Below the pieces are notes generated by a model that saw nothing but the letters and a program-made list of their open reading frames with translations, did no database searches and was not told where the DNA came from. Below, piece by piece: positions 11,291 to 21,950 of a DNA stretch of 64,000 nucleotides (positions within the stretch are counted from its first letter, which is position 1; every line of letters begins with the position of its first letter). Made by a program: the position numbers and the translations under genes. The stretch comes from Fasciolopsis buskii (taxonomy: Eukaryota; Platyhelminthes; Trematoda; Plagiorchiida; Fasciolidae): contig LUCM01004647.1 of the NCBI GenBank assembly GCA_008360955.1, forward strand, positions 44,268 to 108,267. Reading direction: 5' to 3'.

Positions 11291-14039
11291 ACAGTAGGCT
11301 ATTATCAGGTTTGTTGCCGGATGACGAGTTGGTGCGATCACTTGATGCTTATGGCTCTGCGGGTATCCCCTCTATGCCAGTCCACCTTGACGCATAAAAT
11401 GTCATCAACATCCGCCGGTAAGAACTTCAATGACGTGCGCTCTTTGTCTAGATTACCGCCTGCACTGTCGCCAAACCTCCTTCTGCGTCTTCCTTATCAA
11501 CCTGATTCTTACCTGGTTCGCTTTTTTAGTGCCAGTTTACCAGCCTTCACTACCCCATCGCCCCGGGTGAGCGCATGGGATGGATATAAAACAAGAACCC
11601 AGTCTACTGCGCCACAGCTCTTTGTAGTAGGACCAGTCTCAGTATTGTCGAGGGAGTTGCCACGGATCTGTGCACAAAACGACGGTGGCTAACGTGGATT
11701 ATACCTTTTTAATTGCTGCGCCGTTAGGAGGTGCACTGTCCATAGACTACCAGAATGGCTGTATATAGTTATGCAGGAACGTCGGACTAGCTAAGCACGT
11801 TCTCAATCTGCTGCCAAAGGACACCCATTTGGGATGCTAGTTCTGCAATGTAGTGTTTTGACTGACTAAGCATCCACTACGACGACGCGGTATAGTGGGA
11901 AACAACGCCCAGTCGTCTGGCCGCAGAAGTAGTAAAGAATAACTGTCGAATCTGTTTGGTACCACATTTTCAGGGCTGGGCTCTTCTCACCAACTCTCCA
12001 ACCCTAACAACAGGGACCGTCACCGAGGGCTCTAGCCGAGGCACGCTAGATGGCCTTAGAGGCACCATCATAGACTTGCTTGATGGCAGGACACCGTATG
12101 TTGGTTTGTTTACAATCCTTCGCCGTGCGTATGCCACGCCCCGCATGGGTCCTTTGATGCGCGGTAAAAAGTGCATTAGGCAACATGTTCCTGCCCCGTT
12201 AAGAATCTAGTCATTTTATTTACTCCAACGGTCATCGTGAACTTCAACATGCCCTCTCTGAAGGCAAAAGCCAGTCCGTTTATAACTTAATTCAAATCCA
12301 GGCCATATTTGCATAATTTTTAAGCCGTTGCTTCGGGGGAGGCACAACGGAGCAACTCGCCCTAGCGGATCAAACAGGGAGGAAACGTTTGAGAGAATAC
12401 CGAGCCTGGTAATCCGTTTATCCGGCGCCAGCTTCGGCCGGGGTGCCTGGAGAATTTAGACAATGGTCAGTATAGAGGCTGGTCTTTATTGACTCTGGTA
12501 CCCCTTTGCCATAGTTACTGCCAAAACTCGATGAATTTAGGCAAAATGTGGCTCGCATAAACGGAAGACCTCGATCCAAAGGGATGTGCTATTATTTAAC
12601 ACAGGTGTGGATCTGCTGCCGAGCCTTCGTGTGGCCACCACAGAAATCAGAGCACCACATATTGCTCTCAAACACTTGCACCTGCGTGAAATTTTCTTTT
12701 ACATAGCCTGAAAAAGTGATTGCTTCCTTCCGAGAGCAGCAGTATTCCTATTCGTCTAATCGTTGTTTCTGGACCTTGGTAAAGCTTGACGTTCAGTCAC
12801 TGCCCACTGAGCGTGGCAACGCAGTACAGAACTACAAGCCGTTCCTCAGGATTCCTGAAGTTAAGAAGAGCGTGAGGAGGGAGGTAACACCCGGGGCTAA
12901 CAGTTATGCCGTGACTGATTTACTGGTATTTCTGTAGCGTATTCATTTTTGAAGGTCTTTTCAACAGATCGTGCTTACCTTACAATTTCTCCTCTGCCAA
13001 TGGACGCTGCAAGTAGTGTAACTTTGTAAGTGGGGACGGGTAGTTTTGGTTCGTCTCACTTTGGTAAGGAAACTACAAAATGGCAGTCTAGAAACTGCCG
13101 GACTCGACCACGGCAACGGTCTTGCGTTTTCCGCTGAGTACCCTTTGCCTAACGAATACACCTCAGCAGCGTCTCCGAACTACCCCGCTAATTATTCCGT
13201 CAACTTAATATCTCCGGTGGATACGCAATTGGCCAACACGGCTTCGAACGCCCCGCAAACAGGCGGACCAAATACTACAAATACCAGTAAGGTTCGCACG
13301 GCCTAGGGTATTCTTGACTCTCGGCCTCTGCACCAGAAAGCAGCAGGCCTCTCTTTTATTTCTTGGGTTGGACTTTCAGCTACGTGGAGCTAGAAGTTTA
13401 ACATTTTCGAAAACTTCTTGACCGGCCTCATTGCCAGCCGCTCTATCACAACAACGGCGCCATCCATTCTGGCAAATCCAGTTCGTGTTTGTTCCCAAAA
13501 TTCAGAAATCTCGCCACCTTAAAGGACATACTGGTGGCGTTATCGATCCACCTCTGTCTGCTGCGTGCGTATGGCGGCCCACGAGGTACACCTAAATGAC
13601 TCCAAGCGGTACTGACGAGGAGCCCCCGTTCGAGTCAACTCTTTTGCATGGAAGTTCATTACCATTTGTGCTCTGACCATGTATATTTGACCTGACCTAT
13701 GTATTATTAGCCACTATTTAGGCCACCAATCTTTGCACTTGAGTGTTTATTCATGTTTTGTCACTATCGTTGCGCGTCGTGATCTTAGGCAGTGCATGTC
13801 TTGGCACTGTTCAAAAAGTAATGTGGTGTTTTGCTATAATCGGTTATGTTTGCAGAAGCTGGTGGGCAGTGCAGTTTGCCATCATTCAATTGAAAAATAG
13901 AGCAATGATTCCAGCCTTATCGCGCTTCTCCCTTCCTGTTCTACATTCCGGGGCAACCCCTCCCTACGAATCAGGTTTACCGTGCCATGTATGACTCATT
14001 TAGGCTTAGTCACGCCATTTCCCGGTTATCCGATGGTAG
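11291..14039. other. No recognised gene
   Basis: Moderate GC. The longest frame is 11288-11692 (+, 134 codons), followed by 12716-12934 and 13046-13303 (+), the latter Asn/Thr/Pro-rich. None shows a family motif, a repeat match elsewhere in the window, or flanking splice sites I would trust. They could be exons of an unknown gene or decayed repeats. Confidence 0.4.
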
Positions 14040-14526
14040 CGCATCAGTGATGTTTATATATAATTGTCTCAGCCATTGCCCTCAAGCCATATTTTGCGCC
14101 CGCGATACGCACCTTTGTTGCATTCAAACAATATAACTCGCAGTGTAGGACTGGAATGCAACCGCAGAAAAATCTTTGCGAACCCTTACCTAGCTTTGAA
14201 TTAAAGACCCCTGCTCGGAAAACCACATTGCCTGTTATGATCCTGTGAGCGAAACCACATTGCATTGTATGTTTGGTTTCCGTTTTCCATGTCTTCACTG
14301 TGCCTTCCTGGCCTAATTTTGATGTTATCTTGCGCATGACTCTCGTATGTGGAGAGACATACAAAAACAAACAAGCCTCCCAAATCACTAGAGGTCGCTT
14401 TCACCCCCTGTCTCTTCGATTCACATTGTCCGTATTTCCTGTGCATCATCTATGTAAAAAATTGATCTTGCCTTGCGCATGCATCTCGCAAATCGAGAAA
14501 TATACATTATATTATTATATTATTAG
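14040..14526 (+). repeat. Family C dispersed element, copy 3, with hairpin and (ATT)n tail
   Basis: Matches copy 1 from GCCATTGCCCTCAAGCCATA (near 14073) through CCACATTGCCTGTTATGATC. It continues past a degraded hairpin at about 14340-14360 into a second 3' end: CTTGCCTTGCGCATGC, the perfect 5-bp hairpin TCTCG-CAAAT-CGAGA at 14484-14498, then an ATT-rich tail to 14526. The block is probably two nested or tandem 3' ends. Confidence 0.75.
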
Positions 14527-16010
14527 TTGGATACCCTGAGAGACAGGCTTGGTTGAATAGTGAAGCAGTATAATGTTGTAACAAAAGTCGTCAAAGAGCA
14601 TGGCTGAAAGTTTACGGCATAACGCCGGCCAGTTAAAACTGGACATGGTCCCCAGGGGATACTAGTCTGGCATCACCGACTCGCGAGTAAAAGCACTAGT
14701 TGACCAAAGTAACCATGGCGTGATCCAGTTCGTGTATGTGAAGAAGTAATCGGGCCATAAAGGAATACAGGTCATATGAAACATTAACATACAGGATTTA
14801 CCCATCAGAGCAGCAGCCTTACAAAGGCAGCAGGGACCTAAAAACGGCATTAAAGCACACTGTTCCTTAGCTAAAGACTTAAACCGAAAAATCCAAGAGT
14901 AATAATAATATCAATGGTATATTCTTCGAAGACATTGAGGATCTAGCCCGGATGCATGATCCAGCATTACAAAAGGCATTACATGTTTCATCGAAGGTCG
15001 TGGTCCAAAGGTGAGAGCGAAAAGAAAGATTGGTGAAAGTTAGACATGGATTTCAGGAAATTGGCACAAGCCATATTCACCACAGTGCTCGGTGCCTAGA
15101 TAAACTGACAACATGCATCGCAGTCGCATTGCTTGATGGGAAGGCAAATGCCGAGATTGAGCAGAACTGCCCGGAATTTAAAGAGTTCTTTTAATGTCAG
15201 TGGAAGCAACTCTGAGACAACTAGAGTCAACAAAACTATGAGTGTCAGATAAAAATTTCTGAAGCATGGCCAAAGCTACTGGAAGATAACACGGAAGAAA
15301 AAATTATACCAGTAACATTAAACTAAGCAAAAACCGTTTGAAAGCGAGAAAAAGAGCGGAACAATGACTCAGATTGTGGTGACTCATTGCTTGAAGACGC
15401 GTAGAGAGAAGGCGTCACCAAATGTGCGGAGAGAAACGAAGAGCGCTATGCCATACGTCAAATAAAGTACCAACGTCGCTGTAAGGTGGGATAGATCACT
15501 GTCTCCTTTCAATTTGGGACCAAGTGGTTACCAATCAAAAGAAAAATAATAGACCCAAGGAGGAAATTGGAGAGGATTCGTAACGGTTATTGAACGGCGG
15601 GGTACGTACGTCGGTGTTTTCGTAAATATTCACTGCAAATGTGATGGGCGTGTTAGCCGCTGTAGGGTCAATCTACGCGGTCAGGGAGATTTGCCTGCTC
15701 ATAACACGTTGCCATTGGGGTTCACATCAAACGGCTCCCAATTCCGAGCAGAGCGCAAATTTTCATTGACGAATCATGTGGGTCCTGATTCAGCAAGGCC
15801 TGAAAAGCGAATCATTCTGTTCGGGCTGGAGTACTATACGCGGTGTGTCCAGAAAGTCTGAAATAATGAAAAGGAAGCAGGCCGGAGAGTGTTCCACCCT
15901 AGGGTTCATATAGAGTGACGAAGGAGAAAGTTAATGAATACATAAAGCAGCCGAAACTATGGAAGAAAATGATAAATCCGCGAAGGCATATCCAAATTAT
16001 CGATACGTCT
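14527..16010. other. No firm feature; coding-like quasi-frame at 15039-15490
   Basis: Mostly unassigned. On the + strand, one frame from 15039 to about 15490 has seven stops in 150 codons, but between them reads smoothly with charged, protein-like composition (for example LLDGKANAEIEQNCPEFKEF). It may be a decayed transposon protein. I cannot name a family. Confidence 0.3.
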
Positions 16011-16124
16011 ATAATTTTAACTGTGTTGTGCCCAGTGTCGTGCCAAGGTTAGATCACCCTTAATATTGTTCAAATAATTTCATTTACACATAGGTCAGAA
16101 TGGTTAATCTTGGGTTCTGTCCAC
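16011..16124. repeat. Family B 114-bp direct repeat, copy 2
   Basis: Counterpart of 4271-4384, ending at the same TCTGTCCAC boundary. Differences include T/G in CCAGTTTCG versus CCAGTGTCG, and T/C near the right end. Confidence 0.9.
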
Positions 16125-16531
16125 ATTACACTAGTATATTTCGTTTTTTTAAGCTTACAGGTATATTGTTGTGGAACACAAAAGCTAATTAGAATCAAAG
16201 TTATCAGTTGGAGCTTATGTCTTAGAATGCTTTGCGAAAGCGACAGGGTCAGAAGGTAGGAATGCTATTTAGACCTTGAAGAATAAGAGGGTTTACAGGG
16301 TGAGGGGAGTTCGAGGGTTAGGGTGGAGGGCGAAATTCAGAGAGACAGAAGCGACAGCATTTGTCGGAGAATATGAAGGATGGATAATGCTCGCAGAATG
16401 ATTCATCGTCATTGACGTCGTAATACTATTCGGTTCGTCAACCAGATCAGTTGCACAAACATGTTATGTCACACAGCTCTTCATTAAAATTCGCGCTAAC
16501 AATTCTACGGCACCCTTGCAATTGACATCTA
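16125..16531. other. No recognised feature
   Basis: Unique spacer between block B and the second 2.4-kb copy. It is purine-rich near 16260-16390, and no frame of interest was seen. Confidence 0.5.
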
Positions 16532-16556
16532 TGGAGACGTCATATTCCCCACCCGT

Positions 16557-18940
16557 ACTGCTGACTAAGATCGAAATCTGCGACAACAAAATTGACAGCA
16601 TAGAGGATATTCATGGCTAGTGTATTTCAGAAGTGTTCTTGCGCAAAATTACTCTTATCTGACGCACCTCCCAATACAGCTTACCGCCATCCGTGTGTAA
16701 ATATAATCACCATTCTTGGAAGTTCCATATCCGAAGATTCGTAAATTTCCTCCAGACAGTTTGAGACAATCCTGACAGTCTTCCTCCGCCTTCAGCATTT
16801 TTCGGCCGTTTATTGTTGTCAAATAAGCGTCTTATCCAACTTGTCTGACGATCCGCCTGGTTTTCATTACTTCCATCCAATTGCCGTATTATCATTGCTT
16901 GTCATCTCTTCAGCTCATCGTTTCCGCCCATTACGCAGCGTTCTTCACGTTTAGGAAGTCCGGCCATATCTCGATATCCGCAGTTGAGCTCCGTTCATGG
17001 TTTGCGCCAGCAATGAGCACATTCAGTGCACTTAAAAATAAAATGACTCGTAGTCCGCTGCTCACAAGCAGTCTCAGGAAACTCGTTTTGGTCCTGAAAA
17101 ATTAGTTTTCAACTTTTATTTTTCACTAGCATACATGTACCTTCCCCACTGCTTTGCAGTATCTCGTTTCACTTTCCAGTGAGCCTCCTCATAATCTCAA
17201 GGTTGTCCAGACGCCCTCATCCTTTTCGCTTTCTATTATTCGCACTTCCTGTGCACCATCCTTGCAAAAATTTGTTGTTGAATTGCGCATGCCTCTCGCA
17301 AATTGAGAAATACAAATTGTTAATATTGTTATCAAAATAGTTGATAGTGTGCTACGACTATCACATGGTAGATGAAAATTAGACTTGCATGGATATTTCC
17401 ATCAGTAGACGGTAAACCTTTGCTTTTCAAACAGATGCATATTCGTGTGCAAATAGATAAATATTTACATTTACTTTCCGAGTGTTTTCACCCAAAAGTC
17501 CATGTACCCATGAAATTATGTATTTTCATTCAGAATAATTGAAAGCACGGTATGCCGCTTGCTGTAATGTCAGTCTCATCGCAACTTCCCACTTGTGCTT
17601 GGGGGTTTGCAGCTGCGCAGGACAACTTTCTATATGCTCAAGTAAACCGTAAAGAATGCATGAGGAAGAAAATCCAAAAGACATTTTATTTAACACCGAG
17701 AGTTCGTTGCCATGCAAACGACATCGGTGAATTATCTTGTGCCCGCATTTGTTTGCCTTAAATTCTGCTCATTCGCACTCATTGTGTGATTTTGACAAAC
17801 CTTTCTTTATTAGCGTGAACCACGTGCCTATTTCTGTGCACCGACATTGGCTAGCATTCTGAGTCCTTGTGATTTTATATTGGAACTTTTTTCGTGTTTA
17901 CATAATGAACAACTTTATAATCCAAAATCCTAAAATTCGCGAATCGATCGCATTTTATATTTGTAATTCTACGTCATTTGCGCATCGATAAAGCCTTCGT
18001 TTGACTAATCAGGCCGATCAATGTGGGACGAGAGAGCATTTAAAATGACCAGTAAAGTACCGCAAATTCATTGTGGCCAACACATGCAGCCTTTGAGCAA
18101 TGTGCAGCCAGATTCGGACTACACATCCGAAACGTGACTGATTTATGAATTCTACAACTTTGGATCACAAAACTAAGCAATATGCAGACAAAGGCGAAAC
18201 TCACATATACCTTCGCAAAGACTCAAAACGCGGGCCAATGCCACTGCACGGAAATGTGCACCTGGTTCACGCGGGTCCGAAAATAGTGATTGTCAAAATC
18301 GCGTCGTGGGTGCGAATGAACAGACTTTCGAACAAAAAGCCAACGCAGTCATAGGATAGTAAGCCGAAGTCATTGTATGACGATTTTTCAAGATCCAATA
18401 CACATGGTGTTCTTTGGGTTATCTCCTTAAGCCATGCTTTATACNGCTTACCAAAATCCGTCCAAAGCCAACAAGTCAAAGTTAAGAAACTGGGGCATAG
18501 ATTCGCACCGCTTACTTAATCCCTGCTGTTTTTCCAATGCTTTTTCGAAAACCGCTTGCAGACAGGCCCATGATAAACCGTCCAGTAAATCGAATACATT
18601 TTCATTGATTTTGTAATCCCTATTAGGAGGTTGTGAGGGCCATTAGCTGCATAACATGCGGAAAGAAGTTAAAGGAGGTGAAATCGCTGAGTAATCATTA
18701 CTGAGGTGCCTTATACGTGTAGGCGAGGACACAGTGGATATGTGCGTGTGTGCATGACCATTGGTAAAAATGGAAGAATATGTCGTGTGTTTGGCAGATG
18801 ATTATCATGGATTAGTCGTAACGTTGATTGACAGGATGATTGTACAATGTTACATTGCACTGCAACGGGCGCGTTATTGGCTGCCTTGTTTTGGGACATT
18901 AAATACTCGGAAGAAGTATGTCCACGCAAACCTCAGGCGC
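16557..18940. repeat. 2.4-kb direct duplication, copy 2
   Basis: Near-identical to 1866-4249. It contains an undetermined base (N) at 18445, where copy 1 has C, showing that the consensus could not be resolved here. The left edge (16532-16556) is only partly similar to copy 1. The right edge diverges in CGCCACTGGCTGGT versus CGCGACGGGCTGGT. It includes a family A 3' end (to about 17331) and a family D copy (17332-17481). Confidence 0.95.
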
Positions 18941-18984
18941 CACTGGCTGGTTGCTCAATTATTTTAGCTCGTCGTTTAGTGTCG

Positions 18985-19357
18985 TACGGATGTGAACTTT
19001 GAGGACTCTGGGCATATCTCGACATCCGCTTTTGAGCGCCGTCCATAGTTTGCGCCAGCCCTGCGCACATTTAGTGCACTTGAACAGGAAATTACTCCTA
19101 GTCCACTGCTTCTAAACAGCCTCAGGAAACTCTGTGTGGTCTTGAAAGATTAGCATTTTAGTATTCGCTGTACTTTTCCCAATGCTTTGCGGCATCTCCT
19201 TTTACTTTCCAGTATGCTTCTTCAATAACTCAATGTTGCTCACACCTCCTTATCCCTTTGGATTTCTCTTGTTTGCCTTTCCTTAGCATCATCCTTGTAA
19301 AATTTGATCTTGCCTTGCGCATGCCTTTCGCAAGTCGAGAAATATACATTATTATTA

Positions 19358-19400
<43 letters not shown>

Positions 19401-19410
19401 ATATTTTAGC
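18985..19410 (+). repeat. Family A element, 3' half, with (ATT)n tail
   Basis: Diverged from the other family A copies but collinear with 2240-2640. Shared anchors are ATATCTCGACATCCGC, TTTGCGCCAGC, TAGTGCACTT, TCCACTGCTTC and CTTTGCGGCATCTCC. The 3' end is GATCTTGCCTTGCGCATGC, a weakened hairpin TTTCG-CAAGT-CGAGA, then AATATAC and a pure ATT run. It starts about 35 bp after the 2.4-kb duplication ends. Confidence 0.8.
19348..19400. repeat. (ATT)n microsatellite
   Basis: About 17 ATT units with one GTT interruption, forming the tail of the family A copy. The poly-Ile and poly-Leu open frames across 19230-19504 are produced by this repeat and are not genes. Confidence 0.97.
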
Positions 19411-21779
19411 TTTCCCTGTGCACTGCTTCCGCGTCCGCCCACCTGTTTTGATGTTCTCAAACGGCCCATTGAATTGCGGCCGACCAGTCTATTGTGAGAG
19501 CTAAAATGTTATGAGTTTGCACTCTCTCCGGTGGGAGCAAAACATTTTTATCTCCCCCCTCGCTTTTTACTCGCAGTATAGCTGTAGGCATATTAGTCAC
19601 TGATCAGCGGGGCGAGGTTTTTCTCTCAGGTACGCTTGCAATTGTCTTGTAATCCCTCATTACACAGTTTAACGTCCATCCAGTGACAGGAGCTGAACGG
19701 TTGGCTGATTCACGCCTCAAGAGTCCCCGGGGGTATTAGATGTCAACAATGCATCGTAACCGTTGCTATAATCCGTCTCTACTTTGCAGGCATGTTGGTT
19801 CATGCTTTTTTCCAACATACCAATCAGGCTGCTAGTTAACAAGCAATAAAGTTCAGTGACCTCCAGTGAGCGAACGGAATCGTTGTCTTCATGTTCTCTG
19901 TAACTGTCATTATCACAGTAATTTGGCAACAAAGTGGAAGAGCCATTGTCTGATTGAAGCCAACAGTGCACTAGCAACCCTATTTCGTCCAGATATACAA
20001 TTCATATGTCCCGAATATCGCTTTGAAACCTCAAGGCACCGCGTGGCCCGGCTTTATGCGAAAACCAATAGAGGTCAAATTGCTTTGCAGGTGATGCAGC
20101 ACTGTTCGTGAGCCGCAAATTATGAACACAGTGCTCAAATCGGGAACAATAAACCTCCGTCGCCAACCAGTCATATAGTTGTCAGAAATAGATCACGATT
20201 CCCTGGGAAATAAGAGATCAATAAAAAGAATAATTAAAAAGCAGCCTGTCTGTGGTTTAAGCAGACACGATAGCCTTATGCTGTTTGATTGGGCGCGAAA
20301 ACGCAAGTTCCCGGACTTGATAGCCAAAAGACAACTTCAAAGAACTGGAAGTCTACGATCGATAAATATGAGGAATAAAGTGCAAATGGATTGTTATAAA
20401 ATAATTTGCTGTAATCCTTGAAGACCCCTGACTATGCCAGCTTTCAGAAAAGTATTCTCAGCCACAAAGTATGGTGGCAAAACAAAGAAGGGTCAACTTA
20501 TTGCGTCGAAAACAAACGACGACCAGAATCAGTAACGTTGCGGGAGAATTTTCAAAAATAGTTTCTTGTCGGATTACAAAGAACAGAAGAAAATGAACAA
20601 AAACTTTTGGGTAAAGCGCAAGTAAACACTATTTAGCCTTGCATCTGTCTTGACGATGCCTTCGCCAACGATGTTCGACTAATGTTGCAAGCATTCCCCC
20701 CCCCCCGATCATTTTATCCGAAGCACCCGATTTGCCTTGGACCATTCCGTCAGGAGAAGGCTATAAATTATCGTCACCCTGATATTTTTCAGAGTACCCA
20801 CCCGGTTCTCGTCTAGACAGCCATCCTAACTACGCGCTAGCAAAAGTCAAGTTTGCCAAGACATGTCGAAAGTGCGCCCAACACCTCCGTCTATACTAGA
20901 GCCATCGCAAACAAAGTCCGTATAGGCATTTAGTGATGCCTGTGAAATATACTTTACCAGGCGTCCAGAGATATTGCCGGAGCCATCTAGAATTTGGTTT
21001 CTAGCGGCCACAAGGGACGAATTTTACTCCCGATTAATGCCTCCGAACTTTCTCCCGGTTTCAATGAGCAGGGTGTCATATTCGTCATGTCCAATTTGTT
21101 TTTATGATCGGTCACTATTTCGGAATATTCTAAAGGAGTAATTAAGATGTGAAATTGGCAAAATTCGCCAGAGCCTTAAATGCATCAACTGACGCACAGA
21201 CCGTCGAAGCCAGCTCAAAATTTGGATGCACTGGTTCTGCCTATCGGGACTAGCAATCCATCATTTCTGCCAAAGAATCCCAGACACTGCTTAACGATGC
21301 CGCACTTTGCAGCCTTGGACGCCAGCATGGTGAGACGCTTTTCGGAAGACGATGTACAGGTTACTGATCGGAATCATTTCACGTACACGAGTATATCTAA
21401 ACCCATGCGAAGCAAGGCGTTCTCAACCCTAAACCACGAGGCGGCCTTGCCTTTTGCTGGTTCGGAAGCCCAAATCGAGCAGCTGCATATGACCACAATC
21501 AGATAGTCACTGTCAAGAGTAAGCGATGAATTTACAGATCTAAAGTATACGGTAGACGCCGTCAGAACGATATCGGGCTCGGCTGAATGGCAGGACTTGA
21601 ATACATTAAGATACGTTAAACGTTGGTTCACCAACGCCAGAGATCAATACACACCAAAAAAGATATGCCGGCGGACAATATAACACTTTTTTTTACCTCC
21701 ATGTCTAGTTCCCTGCGGAAGGCAAGAGCTTTTTCAGTCAGAACACTTGAATTTCAACTTGTCTTGTACTAAATGTTTA
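19411..21779. other. No recognised gene
   Basis: Unassigned sequence with an 11-C run at 20696-20706. The longest frame is 21180-21503 (+, 108 codons), without a recognisable motif. 20179-20418 (+) is Lys/Arg-rich but not identifiable. Confidence 0.4.
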
Positions 21780-21950
21780 TTGTTTTGCAAATAAAATAGT
21801 CGATAGTGTGCCGCAGTTATCACATGATAGATTGAAGTAGACTTACATTGAGAGTTCCATCAGTGGAAGATGAACCTTTACTTTTGAAACAGATGCATAT
21901 TCGTGTGCAAATAGGCAAATATTTACATATACTTACCACCTGAGGTTGTC
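21780..21950. repeat. Family D dispersed repeat, copy 3
   Basis: Diverged copy of 2641-2790 in the same orientation. It keeps GATAGTGTGC, a CATCAGTGGAAGATGAACC run, and the exact CAGATGCATATTCGTGTGCA run. Confidence 0.7.

Noticed and set aside
16310..16330. Telomere-like G-rich TTAGGG-type words
   Set aside because: There is a single occurrence, not a tandem array.
19230..19504. Open frames on both strands with runs of Ile or Leu
   Set aside because: They are translations of the (ATT)n tail of a family A repeat.
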